A program made the translations under genes and the position numbers. Positions 58,361 through 64,000 of a DNA stretch of 64,000 bases are shown one piece after another; within the stretch, counting starts at the first letter, position 1; every line of letters starts with the position of its first letter. This DNA is from VRUE01 sp963780815. GTDB taxonomy: Bacteria; Actinomycetota; Thermoleophilia; Solirubrobacterales; 70-9. Below the pieces are notes generated by a model. That model saw nothing but the letters and a program-made list of their open reading frames with translations, was not told the origin of the DNA and made no database searches. Location: positions 124,001-188,000 of the forward strand of contig CAWADG010000013.1 of NCBI GenBank assembly GCA_963780815.1. Direction: 5' to 3'.

Positions 58361-61300
58361 CTACTCGGTCGAGATGCTCGGGTCGGCCTGCACCTTGTGC
58401 GGCACGACCATCAGGAAGTTGCTCGTCGCGTCGGCAGCAAGATCGAGGATCCGCTGGGCCTCCTCGTCCTGCCCGGTCGCGCGCAGCTCGTCGGCGTAGT
58501 GAGAGAGGAGGTCGTCGACGTCGATCAGGCCATCGGCGTCGAGCGCCTTGAGCTCGACTTTCGCGCCCTCGCCGAGCCGCCGCTCGATCGCATCGTGGTC
58601 GAGGCCGAAGGCGTTCTGGCGCACGTACACGCGTCCGCCGGTCATTCCGGCGCAGGCCCAGGGACCGATGTCGCCGAGGACGATCGCGCGGCCGGAGGTC
58701 ATGTACTCGAAGGCAAAGCCCTTGGCGTTGGCGCGGTCGACGAGGCAGCCGCGGCCGTCGTCGATGTCGCCTTCCGGCTCGCCGCCGAGGACGACGTCGG
58801 CGCCCGAGAGGCGGATGCAGAAGCGCGAGTCGGCCGAGCCCTGGACGAAGAGGCGGCCGCGCTGGGCCCCGTAGGCGAAGGACTTGCCGACCGAGCCGTT
58901 GAGGCGGCGGCCCTTCGCCCCCTTGCCCTTCAGCACCGAGACGGTCCCGCCGAGCATCGTCTTGCCGACACCGTCCTGGGCGCCGCCCTCGACTCTGATC
59001 GAGACGCCGTAGGCGTTGAAGGCGCCGAATCCCTGGCCGGCGACGGAGCCGCCGTTGAACGAAAGGCTGGCCAGCACCTCGTCGTCGGGCTCCGGCCCGC
59101 CTTCGAAGATCCGGGCGCGCGAGATCGCGCCGGCGAGCTCGGTCCCGAGGACGCGGTCGTTGGCGTCGGTCGCCCGCGGGAACTCGCTGGTGACGGTGCG
59201 GCCGGAGCAGACTTCGGGCGCGAGCGCGGCGATCTGGCTCGAAGCCTCCTTCGCCTCCATCCGGATCGGGCGGGCGACGACGAGGCCGGACTCGGCGCGC
59301 TCGTCGGCCACCTCCGCAGCGACCGGGAGGTCGATCGGCTCGAGGTCGAGGAACTCCTCGAGCGGTGTGATCAGCTCGGCGAGGTCGATCCGGTCCTGGT
59401 GGGAGATCTGCTCGAGGAGGTCGTAGCGGCCGACCAGGTCCTGGGCGCGCTCGTAGCCGAGCGATGCGACGACCTCCTTCACCTCCTCGCCCATCGCGGC
59501 GAAGAACCGGGCGCAGCTCTCGGCGGCGAGGTCGACCTCCTGCGGAGTGAACTTCTTCAGCCCGTGCTCCTGGGCCTGCTCGACGGTCTCGATCTGGGTC
59601 GCGATCCCGACGTGGCAGGTGTCGAGCTGACAGCCGCGGCAGATCGTGCAGCCGAGGCTGACCATCGCCAGCGTCCCGAACCCGACCCGGTTGGCGCCGA
59701 GGCAGTGGAGCTTGACGATGTCGTGGCCGGTCCGGTAGCCGCCGTCGGCCCAGATCTCGACCCGGTTGCGGATCCCCGCCTCCATCAGTGCCCTGTGGAC
59801 GGCGCGGGTGCCGATGTCCGAGGGCAGGCCGACGTGGCGCAGCGCGTGCTGGCGGGCGGCACCGGTGCCGCCCTCGAATCCGGAGAGGGTGATGATGTCG
59901 GCGCCGGCCTTGGCGATCCCGAGGCCGATCGTGCCGATGTTCGGCACCACCGGGACCTTGACCGAGACGCGGACGTCGGGGTTGACCGTCTTCAGCTCGT
60001 CGATCAACTCCGCCAGATCCTCGATCGAGTAGAGATCGTGGTTGTTCGACGGCGAGATCAGGTCGGTTCCCGGCGCCGCGTTACGGGCGGCGGCGACCTT
60101 CGCGGAGACCTTCTTGCCGGGCAGGTGGCCACCCTCGCCGGGCTTCGCCCCCTGGCCGATCTTGATCTCGGCGACGTAGGAGGAGTTGATCATCTCGGCC
60201 GAGACCCCGAACCGGCCCGAGGCGACCTGCTGGCCGCGCCACTTCCGGTACTGGCCGTACATGTCGCGGATCTCGCCGCCCTCGCCGTTGACGCAGAGGA
60301 TGTTGATCGCCTTCGCCGCCTCGGCGTAGGCGCGGAAGGCGGGCTCCGACTGCGAGCCGAAGCTCATCGAGGAGATCACGACCGGGTAGTCGTGGTGGCC
60401 GACGCCGGCGTCGACGCCGGCCGGGTCGACCGGGTCGCGGTCGCCCTTCAGGGCCATGATGTGGCGCATCGAGATCGGGTTCTGCGACTCGAGGTCGCGG
60501 ACTTTCTCCGAGTACTCCTGGTAGGTCCCGGAGCCGTTGGCGGTCGCGATCGCCGCCTTGTAGACCTTCGGGTAGAAACGGAACGTCTTCGCCGGTTTCG
60601 CATCGTCGTCCTCGGAGAGGATGCGGGCGCGCTCGTTGGTGTCCTCGTCGAGGTCGGCGAACCCGGTGCCGCCGCCCGAGGAAGCCGCGAACGACTCGGT
60701 CTGGAAAAGCTCGGCCAGCTCCGGCTTGATCCCGATCGAGGAGAACTGGCGCGCGTAGCCGCGGACCTCGTGGATCCCGATCGTCGAGATCACTTTCTCG
60801 ATCCCCTTGGTCAGCGCCGAGCAGAGGTTGCCGATGTCGGTCTCGTAGTCCTCGACGCAGATCACCTCGACCATCGTGTAGGGGCAGACCCCGTTGGCGC
60901 CGAGCCCGAGGGCGAGCATCACATCGTGGACGTTGCGGATCGAGGCGGCCCGGAGGACGATGCCGCAGCGGCGGCGGAGGTTCTCCTCGCCGGGCTCGAC
61001 CTTGAACTGCTTCAGCGCCTGGTCGATCGCCGAGGTCGCCAGGTGCGGGTCGAGGTAGCGCCGCTCGGCGTCGTAGACGGTGCGGTCGGTGAGGACGAGG
61101 AGCTCGGCCCCGTCGCGGACCTTCTTCACCGCCTCCTGCTTGATCCGCTCGATCGCGCCCTTCGTCGTCTCCGACTCGAGCAGCGAGATGTCGACCGCGC
61201 CGGCGCGGCCGCGGAACTCCTCCCAGAGGTCCTCGAGCAGGTAGGTGCGATGCCGGCGCGCGACCTCTCGGTAGGTCCTGTCGGAGAGCGGCGCCATCTC

Positions 61301-63028
61301 GTGGTGGCCGCCGAGGATCACCGGCAGCGAGGTCTCGATCGTGCCCGTGTCGACGTCGGCGGCCGCCAGCGAGGGGCGGCGGCCGAAGACGGCCCGGGTC
61401 GAGAAGTGCTCGACCTCGCGCTCGCGGTCGATCGCCGGGTTGGTGACTACCGCGACCGTCTCCTTGAAGTAGTCGGCGAGGTTCTGGCGCTCCGGCGAGA
61501 GCGCGGCGAGCGGCCCGTCGTAGCCCAGCGACCCGATCGGCTCGGCCCCGTTGGAGGCCATCTGCTGGACGAGTTTGACGTCGTCCCGCTGCCAGCCGAA
61601 TCCGGCGAGGACGCGGTCTGAGACCTTGACCGGCTCCTCGGGGCCGGCGTCGGAGTAGCCCGGCACCTCGCCGCCCTCGAGCGGCCCACCGGTCTCCAGC
61701 GCCCGGGCGTAGGGCCCGACCTCCTCGATCCCGTTGCGCTGCAGCCAGCGTTCGCGGACGATCCGCAGCATCTCGTCGTGCGGCCAGAGCAGCGAGCGCT
61801 TGCGCTCGCGGTCGATCTCGACCAGGGCCTTCTCCCCGGGTGCGAGCGGCTTCGGCTCGCTCACCATCTCGCTGACCGCGACGACCCCCGGCTCGGAGCT
61901 GAAGACGAAGTCATCGCCGGTCTCGACCTGCCACAGCGGCCGCAGGCCGAGGGCGTCGGCGGAGAACACGCACTCGTCGGTGTGGCGTGCGATCAGTGCG
62001 ACCGGGCCCTGCGCGAACGGCCCCATCGCCTGGTGCAGGTACATGTAGAAGCCGTGCAGTTCCTCCGGCAGGCGGCGGATCTCCTCGACGATCGGCGGCA
62101 CCACCATCTCCATCGCCTCCGCCAGGCTGAGGCCGTCGCGGCTGACCAGCGTCTCGATCGTCCGGTTCAGGTCCTGGGAGTCTGAGTTGCCGGGCGGGAT
62201 CGGCACGTCGAGCATCCGCGCCTCCTGGCGCAGCTGCTCGATCGTGTTGATCTCGCCGTTGTGGCCGAGGACCGAGAACGGCTGGACCCGCTTGAACGAG
62301 GGCCAGGTGTTGGTCGAGTAGCGGTTGTGGCCGAAGCACCCGATCGTCTCGAAGCGCTCGTCGCTGAGGTCGGGGTAGTAGGCGGCGAGCACCTTCGGCG
62401 CCCCCATCACCTTGTAGACGCAGGTCGTCGCCGAGAACGAGGGGACGTGGACGCCGAGCCGCAGCTCGAGCTCGGAGAGGAGGTCGAAGAGGACGCGGTC
62501 GCGATGGGAGGCGTCGGCGACGAGGCCGCTGATCTGCCAGAAGTGGGGCTCCTCCTCGCGCGCGGTCGGGCCGAGCGCGGGCGAGTCGACGACGCCGATC
62601 CGCTCGGCGAGGATCCGGAAGCCGCCGCGGCCGAGCAGCTCGCGGGCGTCGTGCTGGACCCGCTGCAGGTCCGAGGTGCGGTCGACGAAGACGTGGGCGA
62701 CGGCGAACGCGTCGTCAAGGGTCAGCGAGGGGTCGTGGCCGCCGCTGCGGACCTCCTCGGCCCAGAGCTTGCGGGGGATGTCGAGCAGGACGCCGCACCC
62801 GTCGCCCTCGCCGTCGACGTTGCCGGCGCGGTGGAGCATCTTCTGCAGGGCGGGGATCGCCTTGCGGATCGGATCGTGGCTCTGCGTCGCGTCCTTGCGG
62901 ACCGAGGCGTAGATCGCGCAGGCGTCCTTGTCCTCGACGCTGGGCGGCGAGACTCGCGGCCTGTAGGGCTGCTCGGGCGAATAACGGAAATCACCGCCCT
63001 TGCTCTTCGGTGACTGGGTACCGCTCAT
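58361..63028 (-). CDS. gltB: Glutamate synthase large subunit
   Basis: Full-length GltB of 1555 residues. Glutamine amidotransferase domain first, with nucleophile Cys37 in KDACAIYA after a 36-residue propeptide that must be removed. Central and FMN domains follow (GGTGAARQHALRHVGLPSD), with 3Fe-4S cysteines in CTICRGCQLDTCHVG and a C-terminal beta-helix (GKTMLGGTVSVLKGKGAKGR). It makes glutamate from glutamine and 2-oxoglutarate. No gltD is in the window. GGGAGGT precedes the ATG. Confidence 0.95.
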   Translation of the reverse strand: MSGTQSPKSKGGDFRYSPEQPYRPRVSPPSVEDKDACAIYASVRKDATQSHDPIRKAIPALQKMLHRAGNVDGEGDGCGVLLDIPRKLWAEEVRSGGHDPSLTLDDAFAVAHVFVDRTSDLQRVQHDARELLGRGGFRILAERIGVVDSPALGPTAREEEPHFWQISGLVADASHRDRVLFDLLSELELRLGVHVPSFSATTCVYKVMGAPKVLAAYYPDLSDERFETIGCFGHNRYSTNTWPSFKRVQPFSVLGHNGEINTIEQLRQEARMLDVPIPPGNSDSQDLNRTIETLVSRDGLSLAEAMEMVVPPIVEEIRRLPEELHGFYMYLHQAMGPFAQGPVALIARHTDECVFSADALGLRPLWQVETGDDFVFSSEPGVVAVSEMVSEPKPLAPGEKALVEIDRERKRSLLWPHDEMLRIVRERWLQRNGIEEVGPYARALETGGPLEGGEVPGYSDAGPEEPVKVSDRVLAGFGWQRDDVKLVQQMASNGAEPIGSLGYDGPLAALSPERQNLADYFKETVAVVTNPAIDREREVEHFSTRAVFGRRPSLAAADVDTGTIETSLPVILGGHHEMAPLSDRTYREVARRHRTYLLEDLWEEFRGRAGAVDISLLESETTKGAIERIKQEAVKKVRDGAELLVLTDRTVYDAERRYLDPHLATSAIDQALKQFKVEPGEENLRRRCGIVLRAASIRNVHDVMLALGLGANGVCPYTMVEVICVEDYETDIGNLCSALTKGIEKVISTIGIHEVRGYARQFSSIGIKPELAELFQTESFAASSGGGTGFADLDEDTNERARILSEDDDAKPAKTFRFYPKVYKAAIATANGSGTYQEYSEKVRDLESQNPISMRHIMALKGDRDPVDPAGVDAGVGHHDYPVVISSMSFGSQSEPAFRAYAEAAKAINILCVNGEGGEIRDMYGQYRKWRGQQVASGRFGVSAEMINSSYVAEIKIGQGAKPGEGGHLPGKKVSAKVAAARNAAPGTDLISPSNNHDLYSIEDLAELIDELKTVNPDVRVSVKVPVVPNIGTIGLGIAKAGADIITLSGFEGGTGAARQHALRHVGLPSDIGTRAVHRALMEAGIRNRVEIWADGGYRTGHDIVKLHCLGANRVGFGTLAMVSLGCTICRGCQLDTCHVGIATQIETVEQAQEHGLKKFTPQEVDLAAESCARFFAAMGEEVKEVVASLGYERAQDLVGRYDLLEQISHQDRIDLAELITPLEEFLDLEPIDLPVAAEVADERAESGLVVARPIRMEAKEASSQIAALAPEVCSGRTVTSEFPRATDANDRVLGTELAGAISRARIFEGGPEPDDEVLASLSFNGGSVAGQGFGAFNAYGVSIRVEGGAQDGVGKTMLGGTVSVLKGKGAKGRRLNGSVGKSFAYGAQRGRLFVQGSADSRFCIRLSGADVVLGGEPEGDIDDGRGCLVDRANAKGFAFEYMTSGRAIVLGDIGPWACAGMTGGRVYVRQNAFGLDHDAIERRLGEGAKVELKALDADGLIDVDDLLSHYADELRATGQDEEAQRILDLAADATSNFLMVVPHKVQADPSISTE

Positions 63029-63090
63029 GTTGACCTCCCGGGATCCGCGCCTTCTCCGAGCGGGCGCGCGACGGGTTGACGAGTCGGGGG

Positions 63091-63096
63091 ATTATA
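63091..63096 (-). promoter_or_regulatory. -10 box of gltB
   Basis: A perfect TATAAT on the minus strand, 62 nt before the gltB ATG. No convincing -35 hexamer lies at 17 bp. Confidence 0.5.
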
Positions 63097-63116
63097 GGGC
63101 GGTTTGGCCTGCGGGC

Positions 63117-63491
63117 TCAGCCCCAGGACATCGGCTCATAGCCGCCGTCGGGCAGGACGCCGATCAGGAGCGCGGTGACCGGGGCGTCGGACTGGTTGAG
63201 GATCGTGCGGCTGGTCGGACTCTCGATCGAGGCGAATGTGCCGGCCGGCGCCGGGTGGTCCTCGCCGCCGAGCCTCATCGTCGCCTCTCCGTCGAGGATG
63301 ATGTAGACCTCGATCTCGCCGCTACTGCCGTGATTGTGCTCGGGAATCATCCCCCCGGGCGCGATCTCGACCAGGTTGTACCCGAAGCAGTCTGTTCCCA
63401 GCCCCTTCCGCGCCAGCCTCCAGGTCGCGCTGCCGGAGCCCTCCATCACCTCGAACTCGTCGCGATGCTTGATCGTGTAGCCGTCAGCCAT
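63117..63491 (-). CDS. Cupin-domain protein
   Basis: Single cupin domain of 124 residues. Metal-binding motif 1 is EHNHGSSGEIEVYIILDGEA (H-x-H and E); motif 2 is around HPAPAGTFASIES, where the usual histidine is weak. AAAGGTGG precedes the ATG. Function unknown. Confidence 0.83.
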   Translation of the reverse strand: MADGYTIKHRDEFEVMEGSGSATWRLARKGLGTDCFGYNLVEIAPGGMIPEHNHGSSGEIEVYIILDGEATMRLGGEDHPAPAGTFASIESPTSRTILNQSDAPVTALLIGVLPDGGYEPMSWG

Positions 63492-63525
63492 CGGTCACCA
63501 CCTTTCGTTCGTCGCATCCACGACC

Positions 63526-64000
63526 CTAAAGCTCCGGAACGTCGGCGCCAAGCGGGGTGAACGGAAGGCGGCGCACCTCGGCCCAACCCGCGGCCCGGCC
63601 CTTGAGCGCCTCGGCGACCTTGCCCGCGTCCTGCCAGGTCGTCCAGACCAGGACGGTCGGGCCGGCGCCGGAGATCGTCGCCCCCAGCGCGCCGAGCTCG
63701 CGGGCGTCGTCGACGAGCTCCATCGAGCGCGGGTAGAGCCTCCGCCGGCGGGGCTGGTGGATGCTGTCTCGAAGTCCATCGGCCACCAGATCAAGGTCCG
63801 CACTTTGAAGACCCAGCATCAGGGTGGTCGCGGCGGAGATATTCGCGACAGCGTCTCCGGTAGGAATTTCGGCTGGGATAGCGCTTCGCGCCTTCTTTGT
63901 GGAGACCTCTTCCCCCGGAATTACAGCGATCCCCTCCAAACCATCTGGCGGATCGAAGCGAACGGCTTCGGGGTCACCGATCTTCCCTTCGAGATTGCAG
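63526..64000 (-). CDS. thrB: Homoserine kinase, C-terminal part (cut by window end)
   Basis: The minus-strand frame is open to base 64000, and reads NLEGKIGDPEAVRFDPPDG then GLEGIAVIPGEEVSTKKAR, IPTGDAVANISAATTL and the GHMP motif GATISGAGPTVLVW. This is the ThrB pattern: phosphorylation of homoserine for threonine synthesis. About the last 158 residues are present. The N-terminal ATP site is outside. A different GHMP kinase is less likely. Confidence 0.82.
   Translation of the reverse strand, partial: CNLEGKIGDPEAVRFDPPDGLEGIAVIPGEEVSTKKARSAIPAEIPTGDAVANISAATTLMLGLQSADLDLVADGLRDSIHQPRRRRLYPRSMELVDDARELGALGATISGAGPTVLVWTTWQDAGKVAEALKGRAAGWAEVRRLPFTPLGADVPEL

Noticed and set aside
58397..61621. 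A 1074-codon ORF antisense to gltB, and similar long ORFs at 48603-50390, 12685-14727, 9096-10769 and 41108-42802
   Set aside because: They are shadows of real genes on the other strand or frame, arising from GC-rich third positions. Their products are low-complexity Arg/Asp/Ala/Val sequence with no domains.
1..64000. tRNA, rRNA or known riboswitch
   Set aside because: Intergenic gaps were read on both strands and none shows a cloverleaf, T-loop signature or recognisable riboswitch core; a covariance search could still find a weak one.

Overview
The window is a dense, very high-G+C bacterial chromosome segment. Its gene content points to an actinobacterium, most like class Thermoleophilia (Solirubrobacterales/Gaiellales). 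Pointers are the CysO-CysM-Mec cysteine route, an Rrf2-SufCSUBD iron-sulfur cluster, a MarP-like protease, an MmpL pump, a wax-ester synthase/DGAT, AddAB, and small exported proteins with a 'GAYAAT'-type signal end. The assignment rests on recalled family resemblance, not on a search. No rRNA, tRNA, CRISPR array, insertion sequence or prophage was seen. Base 1 and base 64000 each cut through a gene.

Layout: 1-1.4 kb, a glycine-rich surface protein. 1.4-7.1 kb, a protein-thiocarboxylate cysteine module: cysM-mec-DUF2007 and moeZ-cysO, both read leftward, flank a polar amino-acid ABC importer; the two operons carry an almost identical promoter/operator. 7.2-11.3 kb, HtpX, a NarL-type two-component pair and a DHA2 efflux pump. 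11.3-20 kb, Rrf2 regulator, SufC, SufS, then SufU, then Rieske ferredoxin-SufB-SufD, interrupted by three unrelated genes; IscR-type palindromes stand before both halves. 20-22.3 kb, a four-gene envelope operon with a cupredoxin-like lipoprotein, a polytopic membrane protein and two small membrane proteins, one of 44 residues. 22.4-29.8 kb, a CADD/TenA-like protein, a cysteine-less thioredoxin fold, IspH, WS/DGAT, FxsA and an MshEN plus degenerate-GGDEF pair. 30-34 kb, a blue copper protein, a Tat-type multicopper oxidase and small exported proteins. 34-37.9 kb, an accessory stretch with VapBC, orphan secreted proteins and a gene-free 0.4 kb. 37.9-41.2 kb, a SufT-like factor, GNAT, HAD and alpha/beta hydrolases. 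41.3-47.6 kb, AddB-AddA. 47.7-54 kb, truncated haemoglobin, MmpL pump with divergent MarR, exonuclease VII with an HxlR regulator, MarP-like protease. 54-58 kb, PBP, lipoprotein, SRPBCC, zinc-ribbon FHA and coiled-coil genes. 58-64 kb, glutamate synthase large subunit, cupin and homoserine kinase.

System-level patterns: (a) many start codons lie 6-9 nt after a TANNNT -10 box, implying widespread leaderless mRNAs, including two tiny leader ORFs whose stop overlaps the next start; (b) seven of about fourteen convergent gene pairs overlap by exactly 4 bp, six of them at a CTAG that gives TAG to both strands; (c) genes for exported proteins use GAA for glutamate where cytosolic neighbours use GAG.
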